Below, one piece after another: positions 17,673-26,795 of a stretch of DNA of 64,000 nucleotides (positions within the stretch are counted from its first letter, which is position 1; the number at the start of each line of letters is the position of its first letter). Below the pieces are notes generated by a model that saw only the letters and a list, made by a program, of their open reading frames with translations, was not told the origin of the DNA and did no database searches. This stretch comes from an uncultured Clostridia bacterium (GTDB taxonomy: Bacteria; Bacillota; Clostridia; UMGS1810). The DNA is taken from positions 1-64,000 of the forward strand of contig CAKSJG010000014.1 in the NCBI GenBank assembly GCA_934463165.1. Reading direction: 5' to 3'. The translations under genes were made by a program, and so were the position numbers.

Positions 17673-20600
17673 TTAATCGGGATATTCCAATATTTTTCGG
17701 TTTTCGTTATACAAATAGTCAAACCCGAGATGTCCGTGCAGATTTACTACGGTATCTCTTATGCAGCCTTTATCGGGAAACGGATCATAATATGCCAAAG
17801 AGCTTTTATCTGTATCGCGTATTTCAGAAATCTCACTTTCCCCAAAATCGTTTACTGCCGTCACTGCATATGAATTCACAGCTTTATCATTTGTGAAATA
17901 TTCGTTGTCTTTTCCCTCATACAAACATGTTTTACTGCCGTCCGCATTTATTCTGTACAGCTTGTAACCCTGAGCGCCGTATTGTCTGCCCCATATGAAG
18001 CTGACGCCATCTTTTTTTGCGGATATGCGAAAGCCCTTAACCCGATTCGGAGCGGACCCGGTAAAATATACGGCAGCCGTATCACTCCACGGACCGACCG
18101 CATTACCGTTTAAGGCACGCACGCGAATATATGATTTTTCGCTTTGCTTCGGCACAACAAACGAATTCTCTTCGGTTTTATATATTTTTTTCATACTTCC
18201 GCATGTAAGTTCTGTTTCATATCCGTCAGCAAAGTCTATCGGCTCAAAATAAACTTCTGCGCCGCCCGTTGTTTCATAAATTTCGGGCAATGAAATTTTT
18301 TCGGGCATCCGATCCGACTTGGTAATTTCAAAGCTTTCGTCCGTAAGATGCTTAACAATGATGCCGTCTTTGATCCTGTCTGCATCTGACGAATTACCGT
18401 GATAAAACAAGCCGCAATTATCATCCGAAACGGAAATCTTTAAATTTAAATCGCCTATGACTTTTCCGTGATATCCTCTGCCGTCTTTAACAAGCGAAAC
18501 AGAGCCTTTGCCCGATGTTATTTCAAGACTTACCCCGAAAGCGGCAATTTTAACGCCGTCTATAATACATGATTCAAAGCCGCCCGATTTTTTTCTGAAA
18601 AATCCCGTCTTGCCGAAAAATTCACATTCATCCGAAATATACTTTACGGTATGAGCGGAATCAAACACATATTCATTTTCGCATACAACTGCTCCGAATT
18701 CCGCCTTTTTTGCAGTCACATCACTTTTATGAGTAACTACGGTTAAAAAGTCTCCGCTGCCGTTGTACGATACTCCCCTGACATCACGATCCCGGCAGTA
18801 GGCTTTATATCTCGGCTCGTCATCTACCGTATATTCCGGAGCGTCTTTTTCAATCGGTTTTGCGCCGGGTTTTAGTTGGTAAATATGCGGCAATTGCTCA
18901 TCGGTATAACAGAACCAGTTGAATTTGCCTGCGGTGCGTATGTCGCGTACCGCGTCATAAATCGCAATATATCTGTTATCAATCATCATTACGCTTCGGT
19001 ATTTATATTCATAATCGGAATAGCTTCCGGCATTTACCATTGCGTATTTTACAAATTCGAAATCAACAAGCGGCTGCGTAAGGTCATTTCTGCCGACACA
19101 TTTATATGTATGGTCAAAAAGTACGCTGAAATTGCATCCGACCATATCATCCGAAAAATTATCGTCTCCGATGTCTTCTTTCCGCACACCGCTGAAGCTT
19201 TTCCCGTCTGCCATGTAGTGCAGCACTCCGCATCCGCCCTCGGCGGCTCTTCCCCATCTGTAGTTCTGACCGTCGTCTATCTGTTGGAGGAGAACAAACA
19301 TTTCGTCATGCTCTCCGACATGTGAACGAAGATTAAATCCGTAGCCGGTATATTTTGAAGATTTTAACTGCGGTGAAATACCCTTGTTATTATAATACTT
19401 TTTATATACAACAAAATCCCATATGTCTCTTCCGTTATAAAATGCTGTTTCGTGACCTATAACAGGCTCCGACGGGCATAGACTTAAAAGCTGCTCGCCG
19501 AGCTGCGGATTGTATTCCATCATAAGTCTGCCGAGCATCCTTGTATGATAAAGATGATAATACGGGTTAAGCATATGACAGCCTGCATGAGCTCCCGTAT
19601 AAGGCATAACACGTCTGCCGTCAATCTCAACCGCCGATATATTCAGCAGCCAATCCGCCAGAAGCTCACAGCCCTTATACAGCATCGGGTTATCACCATA
19701 CACCTTTTCTATCATAAACGAGGCCTGCATCATATGGTTAAGACAGCCGAAAGCGTATGTTCCCTGACTCTCTGTGGGTCTGCCGCCGCGGGATTTCCAC
19801 TTTTCGACCGCCGGTCTTATATGAAAACGAAATGTCAGAGCCACACAGCGCTCATATCTTTCTTTCCATTTTGCTGCCATGGGATGCTCCGGAAACAGCG
19901 CAGCGCATGCACCCGTTATCATCTGCGTATCAATAAGAAAATTAGGATGACCGGCAAGTGTATTCTTTATCGGCATAAAGTTTTCCATACTGCAGTAATA
20001 TGCCCCGAAAATCAGAATTTTTCTGTATTCGTCAAATTCTTTATCGGTCATTTCGGATGCATTTATGTCAAAAGCGGATACCCACTCGCCGTAACATCTG
20101 GTCCGTACGGGGCCTATCAGCCACGGTTTTGCGTATACTTCGTTTTGCTTTATGTATGACAGCATATACGCTGTATCGGGAACTCCCTTTTTCCAATCGC
20201 CGAAGTTATACTTTTGATTATTATCTATCTTCGACAAATCAAAATAAACCGGAAATTTCGCCTTATCGCAATCCCATTCAAATATCCAATCCTTATACCG
20301 ATTAAGCGGAAGCATCACTACATAGAAATAAAGCTCTTCAATGTAAGATGTAAATTCCGTATTATTATCTTTTTCGGATTCATAAAATGCTATTGCCGTC
20401 TGCCTTGTGCCGCGGTTTAAGGGATATCTGAAATACAAGCTGCACTTATCACCGCTGTATTTGCAATATGCGTTCAGTGCGTTTATGTGGTTCATTCCCT
20501 CTATTGCATATGAGCCGTCATTCCACTTTTCAACATCACCCATAAAAACTCCCGATGATATCTTTCCGTCTGAAAATGCACAAAATGTTGTATTTTCGAA

Positions 20601-21272
20601 GCCGTGTGACTGATCATGCGGCAGCATGCGCTGAAATATTTTGCCGTTTTCATCGGTATATTCATCTGCAGCATAATCCGTGCGTATATTATGTTTAATC
20701 ATTCTGCCGACAGGGTTAAAATTATGCCACAATAATTTCATGTCACACCTTGCATCGGATTTTATATCTTCATCCAAAATTACATATTCACTTTGAGAAA
20801 ACAGCGTTACGGTTACCGTATATGCAGCTCCGTCCGAAAAACATACGCTGATCTTTATTTTTGCATAAACCGCGCCGTTTTCCGTTATTTCGATTTTTTT
20901 GCTTTTTACGTCTGCGTCAATAACCGCCTCGGCATATATGCCGCCGCTTTCTATTGTAAAAAGCGTACCGATGCGCGAATCGGATTTCAGGGTGATCACC
21001 CCGTTTGATGCCGTTATAATGCCTTCGCTTTCGGCTGCAATATTTTTTAAAGCTGTTGAATTATTTGTTGTTTCATATACTTTATGTTCACCGGCTTTTA
21101 AATCCGTTATAAAAGATATTTTTTTCTTATCGTTCGAAACCTGACACGGTATTGTATTTTCACCGTCAGTCAGTACAGTACCTTTCGGTATCTCGTTTAT
21201 TTTATATGAAACAAGGCTTTTCGGGAATGAATAAGCACTGTTTGTCATGTGATTTTTTATATTTATTTTCAT
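17673..21272 (-). CDS. Large toroid polysaccharide lyase-like protein with two Fn3 domains
   Basis: 1199 aa with no signal peptide. N-terminal beta-sandwich region about 1-340; an alpha-helical stretch of about 340-640 looks like an (alpha/alpha) toroid (TESQGTYAFGCLNHMMQ, Trp- and His-rich helices); a second beta-sandwich at about 650-990 has heparinase II/III-like strands (RWGRAAEGGCGVLHYMADG); two fibronectin type III domains fill about 1005-1085 and 1086-1170. This is the general plan of exo-acting lyases such as heparinase II/III-type or PL26 rhamnogalacturonan lyases, but no family-defining catalytic motif could be assigned. The gene sits directly before GH105, which acts on lyase products. 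Exact family and substrate are open. Confidence 0.5.
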   Translation of the reverse strand: MKINIKNHMTNSAYSFPKSLVSYKINEIPKGTVLTDGENTIPCQVSNDKKKISFITDLKAGEHKVYETTNNSTALKNIAAESEGIITASNGVITLKSDSRIGTLFTIESGGIYAEAVIDADVKSKKIEITENGAVYAKIKISVCFSDGAAYTVTVTLFSQSEYVILDEDIKSDARCDMKLLWHNFNPVGRMIKHNIRTDYAADEYTDENGKIFQRMLPHDQSHGFENTTFCAFSDGKISSGVFMGDVEKWNDGSYAIEGMNHINALNAYCKYSGDKCSLYFRYPLNRGTRQTAIAFYESEKDNNTEFTSYIEELYFYVVMLPLNRYKDWIFEWDCDKAKFPVYFDLSKIDNNQKYNFGDWKKGVPDTAYMLSYIKQNEVYAKPWLIGPVRTRCYGEWVSAFDINASEMTDKEFDEYRKILIFGAYYCSMENFMPIKNTLAGHPNFLIDTQMITGACAALFPEHPMAAKWKERYERCVALTFRFHIRPAVEKWKSRGGRPTESQGTYAFGCLNHMMQASFMIEKVYGDNPMLYKGCELLADWLLNISAVEIDGRRVMPYTGAHAGCHMLNPYYHLYHTRMLGRLMMEYNPQLGEQLLSLCPSEPVIGHETAFYNGRDIWDFVVYKKYYNNKGISPQLKSSKYTGYGFNLRSHVGEHDEMFVLLQQIDDGQNYRWGRAAEGGCGVLHYMADGKSFSGVRKEDIGDDNFSDDMVGCNFSVLFDHTYKCVGRNDLTQPLVDFEFVKYAMVNAGSYSDYEYKYRSVMMIDNRYIAIYDAVRDIRTAGKFNWFCYTDEQLPHIYQLKPGAKPIEKDAPEYTVDDEPRYKAYCRDRDVRGVSYNGSGDFLTVVTHKSDVTAKKAEFGAVVCENEYVFDSAHTVKYISDECEFFGKTGFFRKKSGGFESCIIDGVKIAAFGVSLEITSGKGSVSLVKDGRGYHGKVIGDLNLKISVSDDNCGLFYHGNSSDADRIKDGIIVKHLTDESFEITKSDRMPEKISLPEIYETTGGAEVYFEPIDFADGYETELTCGSMKKIYKTEENSFVVPKQSEKSYIRVRALNGNAVGPWSDTAAVYFTGSAPNRVKGFRISAKKDGVSFIWGRQYGAQGYKLYRINADGSKTCLYEGKDNEYFTNDKAVNSYAVTAVNDFGESEISEIRDTDKSSLAYYDPFPDKGCIRDTVVNLHGHLGFDYLYNENRKILEYPD

Positions 21273-21308
21273 AAATTTAAACCTTTCCGTTGCTGTGAAA
21301 AACTAATA

Positions 21309-23696
21309 TTAGTTGTCAACAGACCAGCTTCGTCTGTCGGTAAATTCTATTTCAACATTTTCAAATGTGTTATTGCCGATATATATGTTATCCGTCATGT
21401 CGCCTTTTGCATAGCTGATATTGCTGCCGCGCGGATTGCCGAACGGAGTTATGCTTATGCCTTTGTCGGTATTTTTAACGGTATTATTCTGAATTATAAC
21501 ACCTTTAATTACCTTAGAAAGCTCGGTCTGCCTTCTGTCTACGCAATAATTGATGCAGATACCGTTTACGGTTACAATATCGGCATAATTGCACGGTGCA
21601 TTTTTATCTACATCGTGTATCACATTATCCTCTGCCGAAAAACCGTATATTCCTATTGTATACGGTGTAATATTCTCTTGCTGAACCAAAGCATATGCAA
21701 ATATCGAGCATGTTCCCGAGCGCGGGCTTTCACCCGTAAAGGTATTTCCCTTGATTTTTGTGAAATAAGCAATTCCCGTTTCGTTTCCGTTTCTGCGGTG
21801 GAACGAATACACCCCTATTCCACGAGTATCATCACCGGTATTTTCCGTCATGACGCAGTCGATTGAATCACCGTAAAAATTATATGTGCTGCCGCATCCG
21901 AATGCGGAATTTTTATAAACGGTAGTATTAACAACCATCTGCGCAAAAGCAAAGCAGCTGCTGTCATCGGGTAAAACCGTAAAATCTCTGTCAAGAGTTA
22001 CGGTTTTTGTTTCGGGGTTCCAGTCCGTAATTATTGCATACTGCCCGAGACCTCTGCCCCCGGTTATAACCAGATAATACGGAGAGTAAACATATCCGCT
22101 TATATCTATATCATCAATAGTACCGTCGTTATATGCACTGCCGCCTTTAGGGCTGAGCGTAACGCTGTTTTCGGTTGCACCGACGATATTTCCGTGAATA
22201 AGAGTTCCGCCGCGATACGGCTCGGTGCATACCACTTCACCGTCATTCTGACGGGGCATTCCGGCGTCTTTTATGATATTGCCCTCAACGTGAGAAAATC
22301 CGCGGAGAATTATTCCCTGCGAGGTATGATCCATTGTATTAAGATCACGTCTTCTTATAATTGTGTTATCTCTTACGACACTGTATTGAGACCAAAGATA
22401 AAGAGCACCGCAAACGGTTTCAAATCTATTGCCTCTGACCTCTACGTATTCTGTTGCATAATTCGCGTTAATGCTTGTTTTGTGGCCTTTAAAATCGCAA
22501 TCTTCAAGCAGCACATGACCTTTTCCGCACATGCTTACCGCAGCTTCGTTTTTATCCTCGCCGCTTTTAAGAACAGAATCGATTTCTACTCTTTTCATAA
22601 AAAAATATTCGCCGGTTCTGTTTTTGGTTATTATTTCCCCTTTTCCCATTTCTATAACGGTTTCGGGGATATCGGAGCCTTCATTTATCTTTATGGTAAG
22701 ATCGATAATTCCGACTCTGTCTGAAGTACGTGCGTCAAATACGCTCTCACCGTCACCGAGATAATTTAAAACAGTTTTTTTCATTCCCATTCCTGCGATA
22801 ACCACATCGCTTTTCAAAAACATGCCCGTAACGTTAAAGACCCCACCGTCCAGGCAGATTATACCTCCGCCGCTGACGCTGACGTTATTTATAAGCTTTT
22901 GTAAATTCACAGTGGTTAAATGAGCATCTGCATCTGAATTAATGCCGTATGCGGAAGCACGGTAAGTATTATCCCAGTTAAACTCGCTCACCCAGCCCAC
23001 ATTAAGCTCATATGGATCAGAGACATCTCCCAAAACGGTTATTTTCTTTTTGTCTTCATTTTCCTTCCAGATAATTCCGTCATTAGATACATAAACAGCA
23101 TATTCGCCCGCAGGAACATTTCTCATTTTGCAGGTTATTTCATACGGGCTTATCTTTTTTATCGGCACATTGTATACGCCGTTTTCATTTTTTAAATACA
23201 CTCCGGCATGAGTCTTTGCCCCAAAGGAGCTCGGAGAAAGATTTTTTCCGAAAATGCAAAACTCCATGCCGTCATAAACAGTATCGGACGAAACCCATTG
23301 CCCGCGTGCAGCGTTTATTATTTCGGGAAGACTTAATCCGTGTTCGTTTTCTGCCCAGATGTTATAGCTTCCGCCATCCAATTCCTTCGGAAAAAAACAG
23401 GTTAAATTTCTGCCGTCGGCATCTGCCGACAGAACACTGAGCTCTGTCGGCTTTGCCGGAGCGGAGGGCATTTGATTTGTTTTAATGCGTTCTGCATAAA
23501 CCTTTGAATTTTCTGTAAGTCCTTCGCCGTAAATCATAAACGATTTACCGGGTGTAATTTCATCATCCGATCTTATAATTACCGGAGGCCAATTCCACAC
23601 ACCATTGTCCGAGTGTAAAACAGGCTTTTCATAATTGACCTCTCCTAAAAATTTGAGCTTGTTGCTACCGCAACTTCGGGAGTATACGGCAGGCAA
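21309..23696 (-). CDS. IPT-like plus pectate-lyase-type beta-helix protein; start unresolved
   Basis: The open frame gives 795 aa from a TTG at 23696. Residues about 37-220 form two IPT/TIG-like beta domains; about 230-795 form a right-handed parallel beta-helix with many short Asn-rich turns. Residues 37 onward are collinear with residues 565 onward of the 1410-aa protein (shared VYVSNDGI and DPY-L-V-WV--FNW blocks). No in-frame start has a ribosome site: the AGGAGAGG at about 23635-23642 serves an out-of-frame ATG at 23632 that opens only 17 codons. There is no signal peptide, unlike its exported relative. The frame overlaps the upstream propeller gene by 52 bp, in the -1 frame. It may be made as a frameshift fusion with it, or be split by an indel. 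Confidence 0.7.
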   Translation of the reverse strand: MPAVYSRSCGSNKLKFLGEVNYEKPVLHSDNGVWNWPPVIIRSDDEITPGKSFMIYGEGLTENSKVYAERIKTNQMPSAPAKPTELSVLSADADGRNLTCFFPKELDGGSYNIWAENEHGLSLPEIINAARGQWVSSDTVYDGMEFCIFGKNLSPSSFGAKTHAGVYLKNENGVYNVPIKKISPYEITCKMRNVPAGEYAVYVSNDGIIWKENEDKKKITVLGDVSDPYELNVGWVSEFNWDNTYRASAYGINSDADAHLTTVNLQKLINNVSVSGGGIICLDGGVFNVTGMFLKSDVVIAGMGMKKTVLNYLGDGESVFDARTSDRVGIIDLTIKINEGSDIPETVIEMGKGEIITKNRTGEYFFMKRVEIDSVLKSGEDKNEAAVSMCGKGHVLLEDCDFKGHKTSINANYATEYVEVRGNRFETVCGALYLWSQYSVVRDNTIIRRRDLNTMDHTSQGIILRGFSHVEGNIIKDAGMPRQNDGEVVCTEPYRGGTLIHGNIVGATENSVTLSPKGGSAYNDGTIDDIDISGYVYSPYYLVITGGRGLGQYAIITDWNPETKTVTLDRDFTVLPDDSSCFAFAQMVVNTTVYKNSAFGCGSTYNFYGDSIDCVMTENTGDDTRGIGVYSFHRRNGNETGIAYFTKIKGNTFTGESPRSGTCSIFAYALVQQENITPYTIGIYGFSAEDNVIHDVDKNAPCNYADIVTVNGICINYCVDRRQTELSKVIKGVIIQNNTVKNTDKGISITPFGNPRGSNISYAKGDMTDNIYIGNNTFENVEIEFTDRRSWSVDN

Positions 23697-26600
23697 AGCG
23701 GTTCAAGCGATTCGGGATTCCAGATGTAAAGGATAACCGTATCACCTGTTTCAACATTCAGCGAAAGATTAGAAGTTACCGTTTCGTCCGTGCCGATTGT
23801 TTTTGTATCAACAGCTGCGGTTTTCATTGTCTTAACCGAACCGTCGGCGTTATACACACCTGCAAGAATCATTATGCTTCCGCTGTATGAATAGCTGCGA
23901 ACACCGGCTGTTAATACTCCGTTTTCATACTCGGCTGATGTGAATCCAACCTTACCGTAAGCATATACAACCTCTTTTGCATCCGAAACATAATCCGCAC
24001 CGTTTCTTTCAAGAACTGCCGTTAATGCGTATGTGCGTCCCGGAACTGCCATGCTTCCGAGATCATATTCAAAGTTTCCGTCAGAATCGGGAGTTACATA
24101 TATACTGTGTGAATTAAACATTATTTTAACCTTATCGCCCGATTTCATTCCGGTAACCTTACCGCGGACAACCGTTGAATTTATATCCGTTGAAGCATTA
24201 AGAACAATTTTTGCTGTATCAACGCCGACAACAGCTATATAACCTTCCGATGTAAGCAAAAGTCTGCTGTCGTCGATTCTTGAAATATTGCCTCTTGAAG
24301 AAACTCCGGTCACCTTGCTTATTTCAGCTCCGCTTTCAGCATCATACTGTGCTATATATATTGATTCATTTTGTGTTGCAACCATTAAGCTGCCGTCAAT
24401 ATTTGCATTTGTTGATGCCTGTGTGCCGGAAATATTATGAGTCTCTGTAAGTTCCGTTTTATTGCCGGATTCCGACATTTTATAAATTACCGTATAACCA
24501 ACTCTGTTATTATAATCGTTATATGTTACAGCCACTTTATCGCCAACTATGCAAATATCTCCGCAGTTTTTATCTATAGGCGCCAAGCTGTTCGGAACAG
24601 CGTTATATTTTTCGGTTAAAATTCCGTCTGCAGCGTCATACTGCGCTATAATTATCTTACTGCTGCTGTTATCATCTCTTGCGAGTACGGCAACAGTATA
24701 TTTACCCTCATCCGTTTTGCAGATGTCCATAGCTACAGCTCTTTGAGCTACTTTTATTTCTCCGATTTTTGCACTATCTGACAGATTATATACTGCCAAT
24801 CCCTGAGAGTCGTCGAATATTGTAAAAAGTAAATTATCAATTGTTTTTATGTAAACAACCTTACCGCTGTCTGCATTTATTGCTTTGGCTTTACTGTCGG
24901 TATCAAGCTTTCCGTCATCACCTATTGTATATTTATATACGCCCTTTGACGTAACCTCTGCGGCATACAGAGTATTGTCGACAATCGAAAGTCTGTCACC
25001 GTAATACTCTCTTCCGGGACCGTACGGTCTGTTTGAGCTGTCATAAGTATTGTCATCGGGTGTATATTCCTGAACGATACTGATGTTATTTGAATCCGTT
25101 ACATCGAATACATAGTATGTGCCCCAGCTCTGTGTATAGGCATAATATTTTTTCTCGCCGCCTATTGTAAGTTCCTTTACGGCAGACGATGTAAGACGGT
25201 TGGATGATCCGAATGATGTATGACCCGTTGATGCTCCGGGATCGGTATATGTTGAAATCAGTCCGGTAAGTGTAGTTTTAATATTATCAGAATCCGAATT
25301 AAATTCGGAAACCGAAGCGGAAGCCGTCTCTGTTGCTGTAACTGCGCCGTTTCTTGTGAGAGTAGCTTTTATTGTTCTTGTGCCGCTTCCGCTTGCAGTT
25401 ACGCTTGCTGACCAGCGGGTTCCCGAAATCTGTGCTTCATATTGTTTATTGTCTACTTCAACGCTGACAACATCCCCTGCTTTGGCTCCTTTAATGCTGC
25501 CGCCGATTGTTACATATGAACCGTCATACAGAGTAATATCGGAATCGATATCAAATTCGGTATATGCGTCATAAATATTAAGCTTACCCTCTGCAACGGA
25601 AACAAGCTCACCGTCAAGAAGGACAGAGTCAATAAACGAAGTGTTGATAGTATTGTCAACGGTTGAAGCATATGTAAGAGTGTTATCGTTATTTAATGTA
25701 TACAGCTTTTGTTTGCTATCCGTTGTAACGAGAATTTTATCTCCGAGCGGCATTACTCTGTACAGTACATTGCTTGCAACATCTGTCTGAGTAAGCACCG
25801 GAGATGTCGGGTCTGTTGCGTCAATGATTTCAAGCGGGTTATATTTTTTTACGCCATCTTCCATATAAGATGATGTGCCGGCTACAGCAACCTTATTTTT
25901 ACCTATCAGTGTGATGTCACGAACATCCGAGTTTGCATGCTTTGAATTTATCTTTACGCTTGCCGAGGAATCGTCAAATCTGTCTGTAAATGTGACATTG
26001 CTTCCGCTTATAGCTATATCGGTAATTGCAAAACGCCAATCGGACCCGTTTCTCTTTATGTAATATGCTCTGTAGCTTCCGTCGGAAAGCTTTTCAATTT
26101 CAAGAGCATAGTTTCCGAATTTATCGAATGTTTCACCGAGTTTTTTCGGATTTGACGGTGTCGAAATGTCGTACACAGCCATCTTTGCCTGGTCTCCCTG
26201 TGTTCCGACAAAAAGATATTCGTCCTTAACCGCCAAATATCCTCTCGACTGACTCAAAGTCTGAACAGCAGATACATTGGCAATATCAAGCATACCTTGA
26301 TTTTCACCGGATGTTATAATCGGGTATTTATTAAGCTGACCCTTTGCGGCGTTTACGGCAAAAACGTAATCACCGTGCACAAACAGCTGAGCATTGAACA
26401 ACTGCGTGTTATAATCGTCTTTAGAAATGCTCTGAATAACTTTTATTGCGGCAGGGTCGGTAATATCTACAGCATACATACCATATGAACTGCTTCCCGG
26501 AAGCGCCGCAATATACGCATAAGTCTTATCACCTATTTTATACGTATCGATTGAACACATTCTTGCTCCGAGAGTACCCTCCTCATTTGAACCGAGCAAT

Positions 26601-26707
26601 GAAAACATTTCGTTTACCACTGTCTGCGCATGCGTGATAACGGGTATTGACATTATCATGCTCAAGGCAATAAGCAGTGAAATAAATTTTTTCATACTTT
26701 TTTTCAT
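23645..26707 (-). CDS. Exported beta-propeller (LVIVD-like) protein
   Basis: 1020 aa from the ATG at 26707, 9 bp after AAAGGG; the ATG at 26716 overlaps that site. Signal peptide about 1-28 (LLIALSMIMSIPVITHA). Two propeller regions are seen, about 35-390 and 490-850, each with repeats of the type 'VYDISTPSNPKKLGE' or 'LFVGTQG...YDI', as in LVIVD proteins, separated by a small Ig-like domain. A further Ig-like domain (about 850-925) and a C-terminal domain ending DTVILYIWNPESLEPLCLP follow. It has no SLH domain. LVIVD propellers are thought to bind ligands or partners at the cell surface; no enzyme motif is visible. Its last codons overlap the beta-helix frame. Confidence 0.75.
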   Translation of the reverse strand: MKKSMKKFISLLIALSMIMSIPVITHAQTVVNEMFSLLGSNEEGTLGARMCSIDTYKIGDKTYAYIAALPGSSSYGMYAVDITDPAAIKVIQSISKDDYNTQLFNAQLFVHGDYVFAVNAAKGQLNKYPIITSGENQGMLDIANVSAVQTLSQSRGYLAVKDEYLFVGTQGDQAKMAVYDISTPSNPKKLGETFDKFGNYALEIEKLSDGSYRAYYIKRNGSDWRFAITDIAISGSNVTFTDRFDDSSASVKINSKHANSDVRDITLIGKNKVAVAGTSSYMEDGVKKYNPLEIIDATDPTSPVLTQTDVASNVLYRVMPLGDKILVTTDSKQKLYTLNNDNTLTYASTVDNTINTSFIDSVLLDGELVSVAEGKLNIYDAYTEFDIDSDITLYDGSYVTIGGSIKGAKAGDVVSVEVDNKQYEAQISGTRWSASVTASGSGTRTIKATLTRNGAVTATETASASVSEFNSDSDNIKTTLTGLISTYTDPGASTGHTSFGSSNRLTSSAVKELTIGGEKKYYAYTQSWGTYYVFDVTDSNNISIVQEYTPDDNTYDSSNRPYGPGREYYGDRLSIVDNTLYAAEVTSKGVYKYTIGDDGKLDTDSKAKAINADSGKVVYIKTIDNLLFTIFDDSQGLAVYNLSDSAKIGEIKVAQRAVAMDICKTDEGKYTVAVLARDDNSSSKIIIAQYDAADGILTEKYNAVPNSLAPIDKNCGDICIVGDKVAVTYNDYNNRVGYTVIYKMSESGNKTELTETHNISGTQASTNANIDGSLMVATQNESIYIAQYDAESGAEISKVTGVSSRGNISRIDDSRLLLTSEGYIAVVGVDTAKIVLNASTDINSTVVRGKVTGMKSGDKVKIMFNSHSIYVTPDSDGNFEYDLGSMAVPGRTYALTAVLERNGADYVSDAKEVVYAYGKVGFTSAEYENGVLTAGVRSYSYSGSIMILAGVYNADGSVKTMKTAAVDTKTIGTDETVTSNLSLNVETGDTVILYIWNPESLEPLCLPYTPEVAVATSSNF
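23648..23654 (-). other. Slippery heptamer A AAT TTT directly before a stop codon
   Basis: In the propeller frame the last sense codons are TCA AAT TTT, followed by TAG. The seven bases A AAT TTT fit the X XXY YYZ pattern of -1 frameshift sites. A slip of one base back reads TTA GGA GAG and continues straight into the beta-helix frame. The same T run is also where a one-base length change would fuse the two genes. Confidence 0.5.
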
Positions 26708-26795
26708 AAAATACATCCCTTTCTTTGTTATAATTTTTTATTACAAAGGCTAAAACCTTTATAAACATGAATTTTGTTTTGACTTTTTAACATAA

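Noticed and set aside
26583..26768. 61-codon frame over the start of the propeller gene
   Set aside because: It is the signal-peptide region of the propeller gene read in another frame and has no ribosome site.
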